This document shows, in pieces, positions 50,501-59,804 of a stretch of 64,000 nucleotides of DNA (its first letter is position 1; every line of letters begins with the position of its first letter). Origin of the DNA: Paraspadella gotoi (lineage: Eukaryota; Chaetognatha). Both the position numbers and the translations under genes were made by a program. The notes under the pieces were generated by a model. The model was not told the DNA's origin. It did no database searches and was given only the letters and a program-made list of their open reading frames with translations. Location of the stretch: contig CM119266.1 of NCBI GenBank assembly GCA_051294375.1, positions 18,098,087 to 18,162,086 on the forward strand, written 5' to 3'.

Positions 50501-51560
50501 TGCCACGTCGTCGGTATGCATTGAGTCGTCCACTGTGAGGCCGAGAGAGAGAGAGACGAGAGGGAAACAGAAAGAGAGATGAGAGAGATGAGAGACGAGA
50601 GAGAGAGGAGAGAGAGGCAGAGCAAGAGAGAGAAGAAGAGAGAGAGAGAGAAGATATATAATAGACGCGTTCACCAAGGTTGACGAAGTTAATCGGTTTT
50701 AGATTGAGATGGTGATGTGAAGTAGACAAATTTTGAGGAAATTTTAAAACAAAGAGATGATATAAATACCTGGATGGTTCACAGACGAAATTCCCCTTAT
50801 CACTCTCTCTTCTCTCCCCCTCTCTCTCTCCTATCACTCTCCTTTCTTCTCTCTCTCAACTCCCTTCAATTTTTTATTCTCTCTCTCTCTCTCTCTCTCT
50901 TTCGCCTCTCTCACTTTCCCTCTCCTCCTACTCCCTCTCCCTTCAGTTTTCTTCCCCTNNNNNNNNNNNNNNNNNNNNNNNNNTTTTTTTTAGTTTTTCA
51001 TTTTTGTGGATTTAATTTGTTTGAAAAAGTTGTGGGTATAAACTGAAAGGTATTTTTGAGGTAAAGCTGATAAAAATGTTTATCATAGTTACGTATATTT
51101 ATTTAGACACAGTATATCAGACAAAACCAGGTTCAAAATTTTTTTAAAATTTATAAATCCCTAACTATTCTTTGAAACAATACATGTTTCCCTCAAAATC
51201 CCAACCGAGTTTTTCTGATGTCCATGATTCTATAGTTTGGGTTTAAAACGTTACCTTCTCATGGCGTTTCCCTCATGGTGGGCTTGAAACCGGCAATGGG
51301 CTCCCTTACTTGAGATTCCCTTGCTCGGTTGAAACAACAAACGCAAGAAGCAGAAAATCAATTTTCACTCTCTTTCTCTCTCTCTCTCTCACTCACTCAC
51401 TCACTCTCTCTTTCTCTCTCTCTCTCAACAACCCATCGACTCCCTCTCCATCCTCCTTCTCCTCTTCTTCCTCCTCTTCCTTCTTACCCCAAGGCATTCC
51501 CCCACAAAATCGACTAATTGGAGAGAGAGTCGAGTTTGGAATGGAAAGCGCGCCTTTCAC

Positions 51561-51622
<62 letters not shown>

Positions 51623-54380
51623 AGAGAGAGAGAGAGAAAAGGATAAAATCGGCCCTTTCACGTGGAGAAGCGAAAAATGTGTTCCTTTGGAAAATTCGGG
51701 TGTGAAAAAAAAAAAATAGAAAAAAAGGAAAAAAAAAGAAAAAAAAAAGAAAAAAAGAAAAAAAAAATTCTTAAAAAAACCCAAGATTTATCGATGATGG
51801 ATGAAGAGAGAGAAAAAAGACGAATTATTAAAATAATAATAAAAAAATGATATCAAAATATGGATATATTTTTTAATCGCGCAGTCAGACGGACTACGAG
51901 GCTTGGCAGTGGGGGGGCGTGTTTCGTCAGAAAATAAATTATCGATTTGAGAAAATTTGATATTTTTTTCCAATTTGCGAAGAAAGAAGGAAAGACTAAT
52001 AAGTAATATTACTCATTGATTAATTGACTAATAAGTAATATTACTCATTGATTAAAGCCCGGTTAATCTGTTTATCGATTTAAACCCGGATGTAATTACC
52101 TCGGTGACCGAAGTCCGAATGTTGATATCTTAGGTTAGAACTTAATAAATAACTGTGCAATTGTAGGTCAGCGATTGAAACTGACTGAAACTATGATAGA
52201 CCGGATTTAATTTGCCCGAATGTAAATAACCCTGAATTATATACTGAATTTTGCTCAGCGTGTAGAGCCTAGTCGCGCATAACTACATAGCTTTATAATA
52301 CCCTCAGGCAGATATATTTAAGATTCTGACCGTCAGGAACGTTCATACGTTAGTATTGAAATAACTAAATTATTATATATATTTTTTTTAACAGAACGCC
52401 ACTGACAAACGGATCACCTTGAACGGCATCTATCAGTTCATCATGGACAGATTTCCGTATTACAGAGAAAACAAACAGGTGAGCAACGGCAGCAAGTCGA
52501 GCAACGCCAAAATATATAATTATTATCTGGACGTTATACGAATCAACGAATATAATAATAAATTATATTGATAAAAAAAAAATTAACACCCCCCTAACCA
52601 CTGTCCCCTTAAAAATCAGGGTTGGCAAAACTCCATCCGCCACAACCTAAGCCTCAACGATTGCTTCATCAAAATCGCTCGCGACGACAAGAAACCCGGC
52701 AAAGGGTCGTATTGGACTCTGGACCCGGAGTCTTACAACATGTTCGACAACGGAAGTTATTTGCGTCGTCGTCGTCGCTTCAAAAAGACGCACGGGGAGG
52801 ACGAGGCCACGCCCACGAAGGGAACCACCTCGACCAAGTGCAAGGTGGAAGTCAAGGCGGAATTGGATCTTCATCACGGAGACGATTTGGGTCAACAGCA
52901 GATGCAACATCAGATGCAGCTGCAGCAGCATCGAGACGCCGCCGCGGCGGCGGAGGGTCGAGATTTTCGACATCGATCGCCCGGCGCCGGATCGGCCGAA
53001 GACGACGACGAATCTATGGCAACGTCGTCTCTTGCGGCGTCGCTCGACGCCGGGGCGCCGCCACATCACCTCCACCAACGCCCTCAATCGGCGAAGATCG
53101 ACGACGGGCTTCCGCCTACGCAGCAGCGGCTGCCGGCGACGCAGCATCAGCTCCAGCATCAACAGCATAGGGCTGACGTCGACGGAGGAATTTCTTTACA
53201 TCATCAACATCATCCTCAACAACATCAACAACAACAGCAACATCATTTGAACGAAGATGCGTCGCAGGAAATGACTCAGAATAACAACAATTTTTCCGTT
53301 GAAAACATCATGACTTTGCGAAACGACGCCGGATCTGACCCAGTGGAAGCCGCCAACAGTGACGCCTCGGATTCGACGCCACCTCGCGACGCCGCTGTCG
53401 CCGTTGCCGCCGCAACAGGCGTCCCTCCGGCCGCGCTCAACGGCGCCCTGTCGCCACCGACGCCGCTGTCGGCCGCTTCGACCGACGCCGCCCGTCACGC
53501 GGCGTTCTACGCCACAACGCCGCCGTACGGACACCACGCCCACCCGCACACGCAGCTTCTGCCGGCGTCGATTCCGCCGTACGGACGAACGGCGCCCTAT
53601 GCGGCGGCGGCAGCGGCTTCAGTCGCGGCGGCGCAGCAAAATCATTCTCCGTCGCTGATGAACAATTCTTATCACAATTACTACGCTCAGTCAATGTTCG
53701 GAGGCGGGGTCGCCAGCGGCGGGGTCGACGTCAGGGCCGCCGCAGCCGCAGCCGCAGCCGCCGGTCATCACGGAGCCGCACCTCCTCCTCCACCACCTCC
53801 CCTCAATCTCTTGGACGGCGTCGTCGGTTCCCCATCAACCGGCGCCGTTTCTCCATCGTCGTCGATGCCGTCGCCGTCGTCGTCGTCTCATCTCGCGCCG
53901 CCACCGACGATGACGCCGCCGGATTCCGCTTCCGGTCTTCAAGGCGGCGTCGTTGGCGTCGACTACGCCGGCAGCGCCACTCTGCTAGCGGCAGCGGCTT
54001 CAGGTCGCGGTCCCGCGTCGTGGTACGGCGCCGGCGATCCTCATCATTCTCATCATCATCATCATCATCATCACAACGGCGCCGCTCCTCCTCATCACAA
54101 TCATCATCATCATCATCGATCCACTTTGACGCCGGTGACGCCGGGTTCGATGAATCCCGCGCCGGCGCCGGACCCCGCCACCCCCTATTTCGACGCAGCT
54201 CATCAGCGACTCCTGGCGGCGTCGCATCCGCCGCAGATTCCGTCACCGAATTCTCCCGCGGCGTCGGCGGCGTCGCACGCAGCTTCGCATGTGGCTTCGC
54301 ACGTAGCGCCGCATCACGCCTACTTCCGGTCGCCGAAAACCGGCGTCTCTTCTTTCGCTTTTGACTGCGGAAAGTATTAA
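21264..54380 (+). CDS. FoxC: Forkhead transcription factor FoxC (crocodile / FOXC1-2 family), five exons
   Basis: This encodes a nuclear DNA-binding regulator of mesoderm and head development in animals (family knowledge). Exons 21264-21649, 40189-40327, 41256-41378, 52395-52478 and 52620-54380 join to 2,493 bp, 830 aa plus stop, with GT-AG introns throughout. The N-terminus is Ala/Pro-rich and ends in [10 protein letters not shown], like the FoxC SYYR motif. Next come [12 protein letters not shown] and a GPY motif. The forkhead domain starts with [19 protein letters not shown], continues [20 protein letters not shown], has recognition helix [15 protein letters not shown] and wing [12 protein letters not shown], and ends [15 protein letters not shown], all typical of FoxC. 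The long C-terminal part is rich in Ala, His, Gln, Pro and Ser (His runs near 54,045-54,115) and ends FDCGKY, like the DC-K-Y/F end I recall from vertebrate FoxC. The start is the first ATG after the in-frame TGA at 21,207. Two introns cut the forkhead domain. Intron lengths 1 and 3 are affected by assembly duplications. Confidence 0.93.
23218..23351 (+). other. Possible small coding segment, unassigned
   Basis: From an ATG at about 23,211 a GC-rich frame reads [20 protein letters not shown], then an Ala/Pro-rich run ending SAASEIRI and TGA. Its composition resembles the FoxC exons more than the surrounding intron. No splice donor follows, and no family is recognised. It could be an alternative exon, a stray ORF or a chance GC island. 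Confidence 0.2.
23613..23668. repeat. (CT)n microsatellite
   Basis: An uninterrupted CT tract inside FoxC intron 1. Confidence 0.9.
23661..24917 (+). repeat. Direct duplication, copy A (about 1.25 kb)
   Basis: The sequence from CACCTTTCTAATTTCC through GGCTGAGC is repeated in the same order and orientation at 26,612-27,774, with many one- to few-base indels. A 23,492-23,580 segment (GCATGGATCTTA, then TAAACGCCTCCTAT) also recurs at 25,330-25,410. Copy A runs into an N gap. Confidence 0.85.
24918..24942. other. Assembly gap (25 N)
   Basis: A 25-base N run, probably a gap of unknown size. C-rich sequence of poor plausibility follows (24,943-25,260). Confidence 0.99.
24943..26611. other. C-rich and CT-rich sequence between duplication copies
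   Basis: 24,943-25,260 is unusually C-rich. 25,500-25,720 and 26,240-26,525 are GC-rich without a family match, and a (CT)n tract lies at 25,713-25,765. The open frames show Arg/Ser/Leu-biased readings with no domain. I regard this as low-quality assembly or non-coding DNA. Confidence 0.4.
26612..27774 (+). repeat. Direct duplication, copy B (about 1.16 kb)
   Basis: Matches 23,661-24,917 along its full length, for example the G run and TTGACATAAGTCGAGC at about 24,288-24,320 versus 27,150-27,181, with scattered single-base gains and losses. It continues past the point where copy A stops at its gap (TTACGCTTACCAGATGTTC). Confidence 0.85.
27823..27881. other. Assembly gap (59 N)
   Basis: An N run flanked by GA microsatellite on both sides. 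Confidence 0.99.
27882..30750. other. Non-coding intronic stretch
   Basis: Pyrimidine-rich TTTCCC/CTCCC minisatellite-like sequence lies at 28,380-28,505. A degenerate ATCA/AATC-rich tract is at 29,105-29,215, and its reverse-complement character (TTGATT) recurs at 29,945-30,115. No gene is recognised. Confidence 0.5.
30752..31050 (-). pseudogene. Decayed transposase-like fragment (Tc1/mariner-IS630 C-terminus?)
   Basis: The minus-strand frame contains [23 protein letters not shown] about eight residues later, and [10 protein letters not shown] near the end. This spacing resembles the C-terminal part of DDE transposases of the Tc1/mariner superfamily, which have SPDLNPLDYYLWG, then an N/D-L-K/E-L segment, then F-x-R-x-x-x-C near the terminus. 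No intact upstream catalytic region is seen and the match is by eye only, so it is a relic at best. Confidence 0.35.
31641..31707 (+). repeat. tRNA-like relic (possible SINE head)
   Basis: ACCACAGCAGATAAAGTGC followed by TTGGCT resembles a tRNA D-arm/box A and anticodon-stem region (AGCTCAGTGGTAGAGCGC-TTGGCT). ATCAAATTCCAGT 30 bp later resembles box B (GGTTCRANNCC) in degraded form. It is followed by AT-rich sequence. It is not an intact tRNA. Confidence 0.35.
32243..33720 (-). repeat. Inverted repeat 1, left arm
   Basis: The reverse complement of this arm matches 37,720-38,960 with many indels. Examples are TCGTAAATGGACCAAAAA (33,530s versus 37,868-37,885), GGATTCTCGGCTTGAGAG (33,462-33,480, approximate) and GAACGAACGAATTAAAGACG (32,590s versus 38,621-38,640). 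The part at about 32,850-33,190 is what should fill the N gap at 38,148-38,452. Confidence 0.85.
33185..33262. repeat. (CTTT)n microsatellite
   Basis: An interrupted CTTT tract in the left arm. Its inverted counterpart is the (GAAA)n at 38,116-38,147. Confidence 0.9.
33721..37580. other. About 3.9 kb of unassignable GT- then GA/G-rich sequence
   Basis: 33,720-34,210 is GT/TGG-rich. 34,220-35,110 and 37,200-37,580 are almost pure G/A with many G runs. 35,110-37,200 has mixed but purine-biased sequence without microsatellite order. No exon, repeat unit or RNA is visible, and the long Ser/Pro/Phe or Arg/Lys/Glu frames simply reflect the purine bias. Its position between inverted arms suggests low-quality long-read sequence. 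Confidence 0.5.
37581..37605. other. Assembly gap (25 N)
   Basis: An N run ending the purine-rich stretch. Confidence 0.99.
37720..38960 (+). repeat. Inverted repeat 1, right arm
   Basis: An inverted counterpart of 32,243-33,720. Its distal part (38,453-38,960) is also the beginning of the block repeated directly at 44,521. Confidence 0.85.
38148..38452. other. Assembly gap (305 N)
   Basis: An N run between (GAAA)n and the start of the exon 2-3 block. Confidence 0.99.
39089..39176. repeat. (GAAA)n microsatellite
   Basis: About 22 perfect units. The same place in the second copy (45,475-45,565) is scrambled. Confidence 0.95.
40189..40327 (+). CDS. FoxC: FoxC exon 2
   Basis: 139 bp; the acceptor is CTCTTTCAG and the donor GTCAGT. 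It encodes [19 protein letters not shown], then a Met/Asn/Ala-rich segment ending MASMYDQ. A damaged copy is at 46,615-46,768. Confidence 0.88.
41256..41378 (+). CDS. FoxC: FoxC exon 3 (start of forkhead domain)
   Basis: 41 codons from [17 protein letters not shown] to the forkhead start [15 protein letters not shown]. The acceptor is TTGACAG and the donor GTGAGG. A damaged copy is at 47,728-47,869. Confidence 0.95.
41550..42272. other. Assembly gap (723 N)
   Basis: Lies in FoxC intron 3. The second copy suggests it contains GA microsatellite with ATCCTTAGATGTTGCC spacers (48,050-48,740). Confidence 0.99.
42535..42606. repeat. (TTTC)n microsatellite
   Basis: A near-perfect tetranucleotide tract in FoxC intron 3. 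Confidence 0.9.
46615..46768 (+). pseudogene. Broken copy of FoxC exon 2
   Basis: The acceptor and first 40 bases match exon 2 exactly, then single-base gains (GGCGCTTATGGGC, GTCAAACTCC) shift the frame, and a stop arises near GTCCATGTAA. The copy is 154 bp against 139 bp. It is most likely sequence error in a duplicated assembly segment. Confidence 0.8.
47728..47869 (+). pseudogene. Broken copy of FoxC exon 3
   Basis: 142 bp against 123 bp, with insertions inside the forkhead start. The flanking acceptor (TTGACAG) and donor (GTGAGG) are kept. Confidence 0.8.
48095..48490. repeat. Compound GA / ATCCTTAGATGTTGCC minisatellite
   Basis: Blocks of (GA)n are separated by variants of ATCCTTAGATGTTGCC at about 48,217, 48,313, 48,382 and 48,468. 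The reverse-complement form is seen near the window end (63,889-63,970). It occupies the place of the N gap at 41,550-42,272 of the clean copy. Confidence 0.7.
50959..50983. other. Assembly gap (25 N)
   Basis: Joins the indel-ridden copy to clean sequence at 50,984. Confidence 0.99.
51561..51640. repeat. (GA)n microsatellite
   Basis: A GA tract with one or two interruptions, in FoxC intron 3. Confidence 0.9.
51994..52055. repeat. Tandem 32-bp doublet with palindromic core
   Basis: GACTAATAAGTAATATTACT followed by CATTGATTAA occurs twice in a row. Each unit contains the palindrome AGTAATATTACT. It lies about 340 bp upstream of FoxC exon 4, and the inverted copy at about 60,238-60,295 shows it in damaged form. 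Confidence 0.8.
52395..52478 (+). CDS. FoxC: FoxC exon 4 (middle of forkhead domain)
   Basis: 28 codons from [15 protein letters not shown] to YYRENKQ. The acceptor is TTTAACAG and the donor GTGAGC. A damaged inverted copy is at 59,805-59,885. Confidence 0.95.
52620..54380 (+). CDS. FoxC: FoxC exon 5 (end of forkhead domain and C-terminal region)
   Basis: 586 codons plus TAA, starting [15 protein letters not shown] after acceptor AAATCAG. It holds the recognition helix, the wing, the RRRRRF basic patch, Gln/His tracts, Ala runs, a PPPPPPP run and a His block. Both other frames look long and open only because of GC-rich codon usage. AATAAA-like words at 54,416-54,432 may be polyadenylation signals, only about 40 bp after the stop. 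Confidence 0.95.
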   Translation, partial: GWQNSIRHNLSLNDCFIKIARDDKKPGKGSYWTLDPESYNMFDNGSYLRRRRRFKKTHGEDEATPTKGTTSTKCKVEVKAELDLHHGDDLGQQQMQHQMQLQQHRDAAAAAEGRDFRHRSPGAGSAEDDDESMATSSLAASLDAGAPPHHLHQRPQSAKIDDGLPPTQQRLPATQHQLQHQQHRADVDGGISLHHQHHPQQHQQQQQHHLNEDASQEMTQNNNNFSVENIMTLRNDAGSDPVEAANSDASDSTPPRDAAVAVAAATGVPPAALNGALSPPTPLSAASTDAARHAAFYATTPPYGHHAHPHTQLLPASIPPYGRTAPYAAAAAASVAAAQQNHSPSLMNNSYHNYYAQSMFGGGVASGGVDVRAAAAAAAAAGHHGAAPPPPPPPLNLLDGVVGSPSTGAVSPSSSMPSPSSSSHLAPPPTMTPPDSASGLQGGVVGVDYAGSATLLAAAASGRGPASWYGAGDPHHSHHHHHHHHNGAAPPHHNHHHHHRSTLTPVTPGSMNPAPAPDPATPYFDAAHQRLLAASHPPQIPSPNSPAASAASHAASHVASHVAPHHAYFRSPKTGVSSFAFDCGKY

Positions 54381-54867
54381 ACTTTAAAGACAAAAGATCA
54401 AAACATAAACAAACATAAATAAACATAAATAAACGAACTTGAAACAAAAACAACGGATTATTTTTAAACGGTTTTAAAAATACAGCGGTATTTCATGAGA
54501 TTTAAATCGGTCCGATTTTAATTGAAGCGAGGTTGATTATAAATAATGTATTAACTAATGGCATTAGTAATGCCTGAACTATGAACATTTGGCGAATGAA
54601 AGCTTTAAAAATCGGTCTTCTCATTAAATCGGTTTAGTCCTGTTTAATGAAAAGCTAATTCAGTTGAGTTCGTTTGAAAAATTAAAAATCAATATTTTTT
54701 TCGAATGACAATTTTAATATATCAACTATTTTTTTCGTTATGTTAAATACAATTTTATCGTCGTTATGAACGAATTCTACTGCTTTAGTTTTCTGTATTA
54801 AGCTTGAAACTCCCTTCCCCCCTTTCCCCGCTGACGTAGAGCGTTAGAAAATAACAAAAATAACAAT
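54381..54867 (+). other. FoxC 3' flank
   Basis: Follows the TAA. It contains AATAAA-like words within 50 bp (54,416-54,433) and AT-rich sequence. No further gene is seen. Confidence 0.5.
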
Positions 54868-55749
54868 CAAGTGAGGTACATAGCTATTTTAAGTGTAATT
54901 AGTCTGAAATCGATGGTGATGACCATTTTTTGTATAAATTTTATTTCTTGTCGAAATAAGGTTTTTTAATTAATCAAAGTTATAAACCATATCATTATGA
55001 ATAAATCAAATATTTAAAATTTTATAAAATTTATATAGCTTTGAAATATAAAAATAAAATTAATAAAAATATTTGGTAAGTTTTATATCTAAATTTTATG
55101 TTTTTAAAAAATTATTAACTATATTTAATTAATAATAGAGTAAAAATTGGGCTAAAGTAAAATAATAATTTCAAAATTTTTTTCACTGGATTGCCATTCC
55201 TTTTGCAAAAAGTTGATATAAGAAATATAATTTTTAATATCAAAATTATTCATTAGTTGGTCAAAATTCAGAAAAAACGATAATTTTTAAGGCCTAAAAT
55301 GAAAAATCACAAAAATATAGTTGTTAATATTAATTAACCCTACTTAATGAGAGATTTTTAAAATGGATATATTTTTATTCACTTTTGTAAGGATTCAAAT
55401 CTGTTTTAAAATTTAAATATTTTTATTTTTTCACTTAGCTTATTTTTTATTATATTTATTAATAAATATAGCTAACAAACATTAATAAAATAATATTGTA
55501 AATAAACTTACCAAAATATTTATATTGGGTCTTTATACTTACAATTAATGTAAGTTAAATATGGCTTTTATAAAATCTTAATAATTTGGTTTCTTATACT
55601 CTAGCAATATTTCTCCATTTTAATAGCCCTTATATGCTGCAAAATTCGCGATTCGACAAAGGAAGAATGAGACTATACAAAAAAATGGGTTATCATCATC
55701 GAATTCTACAGAGCTTTATTAACACTAAAATAGCTATGTACCTCACTTG
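54868..55749. mobile_element. Fold-back structure, about 880 bp
   Basis: CAAGTGAGGTACATAGCTAT at the left end is exactly reverse-complemented at the right end (ATAGCTATGTACCTCACTTG, 55,730-55,749). Weaker inverted similarity continues toward the centre (ATTTTTTGTATA, TTGTCGAA, ATTTGGTAAGTTT, AACTATATTTA). It is a diverged long inverted repeat or fold-back element with no coding capacity. Confidence 0.65.
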
Positions 55750-55779
55750 ATCTTGTTATATTTTTATTTTTCAACCGCC

Positions 55780-55925
55780 TGTACCGGCAATCCCGTGCAA
55801 TAGTTACGTCGCCCACGAATAAACCCAATTCTACTGTAAGTCGCATCCGCCGCCGGTCCCCGTTATTCACCGACACATACGCCAATCCCGCCAATCGCCC
55901 TGTATACTTGCCTTATCTGTGAAAA
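55780..55925 (-). other. GC-richer segment of unknown nature
   Basis: The minus strand reads AGGGCGATTGGCGGGATTGG, then GTGTCGGTGAATAACGGGG. A short open frame (MAGLAYVSVNNGDRRRMRL) crosses it but no family is recognised. It abuts the fold-back structure and may belong to a mobile element. Confidence 0.25.
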
Positions 55926-58253
55926 AAAAATCAAACTCCTTCTCTCTCTCTCTCTCTCTCCTTCCTCTCTCTTCTCTCTCCTCTCTCTCCTTTTTCTCAT
56001 CTTCTCTATCTCATCCTCTCTCTCTCTTTCCCCTCGGTATAATAAAATCACCTTATTGGTATTTTTATTATTGTTTCGAGGTATTATATATCATTCATAC
56101 AAATGTTTAGTTTTGAGTCATCTGAAATAAACCAGATTTAAATTTAACGTTTGTGTGCACAACAATTTGTTGCGTGCAAATGGACGCAAATGGACGCTCT
56201 GCTTGTAACCCGCCGATTTATCTTCACCCCCCCGTCTCTCTCTGTCCTTTTTATTCTTTTATGTTTTTCGCAATTTGTTCGTCAGTATTAATTATTGTTT
56301 ATCGTTTATCGTTCATTGTTCTCTCTCTCTCTCTGTCTCTCAGGAGAGAGAGAGATAGAGAGAGAGAGAAGGATGAGGAGAGAGAGAGAGAGACAGAGAG
56401 CGAGAGAAGAACAATGAACGATAAACGATAAACAATATATTATACTGACACGACACAAATTGCGAAAAACATAAAAGAATAAAAAGGACAGAGAGAGACG
56501 GGGGGTGAAGAATCGCGAGGTACAAGCAGAGGTCATTGCGTCCATTTGCACGGCAACAAATTGTCTAGTTGCACCAAAACGTTAAATTTAAATCTGGTTA
56601 TTTCAGATGACTCAAACTAAACATTTTGTATGAATGATATTAATACACTCGAAACAATAATTAAATCACCAATAAGGTGATTTTATTATACCGAGGGGAA
56701 AGAGAGAGAGGGATGAGATAGATGGAAGAGAGAAAAAGGAGAAGAGTGAGAGAGATAGAGAGAGGAAGCGAAGAGAGAGAGAGAGGAGGGTTTGATTTTT
56801 TTTTCACAGATAAGGCAAGTACAGGGCGAATTGGCGGGATTGGCGTTGTGTCGGTGAATAACGGGGACCGGGGCGGATCGACTTACAGTAGATTGGTTTA
56901 TGGGGCACCGTACATTGCACGGGATTGCCGAGTACAGTGGGTGAAAAATAAGAAATATAACAAAAAATCCAAGTGAGTACATAGCTATTTTAGTGTAATA
57001 AAGCTCTGTTAGAATTCGATGATGATACCCATTTTTTTGTATAGTCTATCTTCCTTTGTCGAATGCGAATTTTGCAGCATATAACGGGCTTTTAAAATGG
57101 AGAAAATGCTAGAGATAAGAAAACCAAATTATTAAGATTTTATAAAGCCATATTTACTTACATTAATTGTAAGTATAAAGACCAATATAAATATTTTGGT
57201 AAGTTTATTTACAATTTTATATTTATTATGTTTGTTAGCTATATTTATTAATAAATATAATAAAATAAGCTAAGTGAAAAAATAAAAACATTAAATTTTA
57301 AAACCAGATTTGAATCTTACAAAAGTGAATTAAAAAATATATCCATTTTAAAATTCTTCATTAAGTAGGTTTTACATTTAACAAACTATTATTTTTGTGA
57401 TTTTTCAATTTTAGGCTTAAAAATTATCGTTTTTTTCTGAATTTTGACCAACTAATAATAATTTTGATAATTAAAAATTATATTTCTATATCATTTTTGC
57501 AAAGAATGCAATCCATGAAAAAAAATTTTGAATTATATTTGTACTTTAGCCCAATTTTTATCTAATTATATAATATAAATATAGTTAATAATTTTTAAAA
57601 ACATAAAATTAGATATTAAAATTACCAAAATTTTTTAATTATATTTTTATATTTCAAAGCTTTAAATTTTATTAAATTTTAAATATTTATTTATATAACT
57701 GGATATGGTTTATAACTTTTTATTACATAAAACCTTATTTTCGACAAGAATAAATTTATACAAAAAATGGTCATCACCATCGATTTACAGATAATTACAC
57801 TTAAAATGCTAGTTACTCACTTGATTGTTATTTTTGTTATTTTTAAGCTCTACGTACAGGGGGGAAGGGAGTTTCAAGTTATACAGAAAGCTAAAGCAGT
57901 AGAATTCGTTTAACGACAATAAAATTTGTATTGATACGAAATGTTGATATTTATAAAATTCTTCGAAAATATGGATTTTAATTTTATACAAACAACTCAA
58001 TGAATAGTTTCTAACAGGATAACCGATTTAATGAGAGACCGACTTTTAAGCTTCATTGCCAAATTTCATGTTCGCATTCTAATGCCGTACGTTATATCAT
58101 TAATTTATAATCACCTCGTTCAATTAAAATACGGACGATTTATCTCCATGGATCGCTTGTATTTTTAACCGTTGAAAAAACGTTTGTTTTTGTTTTCATT
58201 CGTGTTTTATTTATGTTTATTAGTTTGTTATGTTTTATCTTTTGCTTTAAGTT

Positions 58254-59664
58254 TTACTTTCCGCAGTCAAATGCCCGAAAGAACGCGTTTTGGCGACGGA
58301 GTAGGGCGGCTACGTGCGAAGCCACGCAAGCTGTGCCGCGCCGACCGGGAATTCGCACGGATCTCGGCGGCATGCAGCCCCGGAGTCCTGATGAGCTGCG
58401 TCCAACGAAATAGGTGGCCGCAGTCCTGCCCGGCCGGAGTTCACTCACCCGGGTTACCGGCTCAAATGATCGTGTGAGGGTGTGTGTATTGGGAGCGCGC
58501 TTGATGATGATTGATTGATAATGATAGATTCGCCGGCCTACCACGCGCCGGCCACATGGCCGCTGCCGTAGCGGTCCCCCTGCCGCGTAGTCGACGCCAA
58601 CACCTTGAAGCCGGAGCGGCCCGCTCACTCGGTGGCGCGCGCAGATGGACACGCACGCGGCGACGCATCGACGACGATGGCAGAACGCGCGGTTATGCGT
58701 AACACACGCGTTCGTTGAGAGTGGTGGAGGCGTGCGTCCGTGTGACCGGTCGCTGCGGCCTGAGCGCCCTGAGTCCCGCTGGAGCTCGACTTGACTGGTA
58801 TTTAAGATTGTTCCGACGGGATAATTTTGTCGCCGCGGTGAGCCGCTGCCGCCCCTGGCGACTTTCACGTCGCCCGGACGAGGGCAAATCACGCGGAGAA
58901 GGCGTGTCGTGCGTAGTTCCTCGGCCGCGTGTGGTGACCGGTGCGGGCCCTCGTCGACGGGACGCCCCGGGTCGTTTGCGAGGCGCCGTTGGCGGCGGAG
59001 GGACGTGTGCGGCCACGAGACCCTCGAGGGCGTCTCGTCCGGTCCTGTTGCGGATTATGCGTCAGATCCCCGCTCTTTCGCCTATGATCGTGTTCAACGG
59101 AATTGTGTTATTTGTATTTCTGCCCGGACGTCTCTTCTCAATGATTTTGCTGTTTTTGATGTTGTTGAGGTGTGCTATTGTAGAATTTCTCCGTTCGAGT
59201 CGCCTATCTGTTGTGTGGGTAGCTGTCGCCGGCACGTGTGGGCGAACCGTCGTTCTCTTCGCCTGAGGGCCACGCAGTTTGACTGTGCGGCGCCGGCGCG
59301 GCCCGACGAGCAGAGCACGTTCTAATTCGTTTCGTTTCGACCCGATCCCGGCGAGCCCGATCAGGCAAATCTCCCATCCGCCGCCGCGCCACGTCCCGTG
59401 TTGTGAGCTGAATCTGATGTGCATTGCCTGTTACCCAATTCCTGATAATCCATTCTCGCTCTTTGACGTCACCTTTGCTGTCGATTTCTTGTGGCGGCCT
59501 GTCCTCCCTTGCGTTTTTAGCGCGCGACACGCAATAACTTCCTGTTGTCGACATGTTGTAAGCTCCGTGGTTCCGGTCCATACGACCTGCCGGGTGTCTT
59601 GCTCGTTCGCGAGCGATTTTTGATTGAAGCAATCTGAACTTAGGTGTGGGATGGATTTTGCCAC
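58254..59664 (-). pseudogene. Broken inverted copy of FoxC exon 5
   Basis: Bounded by ACTTTCCGCAGTCAAA (the reverse of the exon end) and GATGGATTTTGCCACC (the reverse of the exon start). It is about 1.41 kb against 1.76 kb. Stops and frameshifts occur in all frames, and the His/Ala tracts are collapsed. The open frames on either strand here are not genes. Confidence 0.8.
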
Positions 59665-59804
59665 CTGTTTTAAGGGACAGTGGTATCTTTAGGGGTAGTT
59701 AATTTTTTTTTTTATCCAAATATAATTTTATTATATTCGTTTGGATTCGTTAACGTCCAGAATTAAAATTAATTTGGCGTGTCGACTTGCTCCGGTTGAC
59801 TCAC

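Larger units (their letters stand above)
44521..50958 (+). repeat. Direct duplication 2, indel-ridden copy
   Basis: A colinear repeat of 38,453-44,277 in which short insertions and deletions occur every few tens of bases, in coding and non-coding sequence alike. It ends at a 25-N gap. It inflates FoxC intron 3 and duplicates exons 2-3 in broken form. Confidence 0.9.
48300..56365 (+). repeat. Inverted repeat 2, left arm
   Basis: Mirrored by 56,370-64,000. The symmetry centre is near 56,365, between GTTCATTGTTC (56,311-56,321) and GAACAATGAAC (56,409-56,419). From 50,984 onward this arm is clean sequence that contains FoxC exons 4-5. Confidence 0.85.

Noticed and set aside
44521-50958. Genuine tandem duplication of FoxC exons giving alternative exons
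   Set aside because: Both duplicate exons are frameshifted and introns carry the same indel density; sequence error in duplicated assembly is simpler.
54000-54453. 216-codon minus-strand frame opposite FoxC exon 5
   Set aside because: A shadow of the Ala/His-rich coding strand; Arg/Asp repeats come from the complement of GCC/CAT tracts.
58254-59632. GC-rich open frames of 100-212 codons on both strands, at first sight a new gene
   Set aside because: They are the error-ridden inverted copy of FoxC exon 5, with no intact frame.
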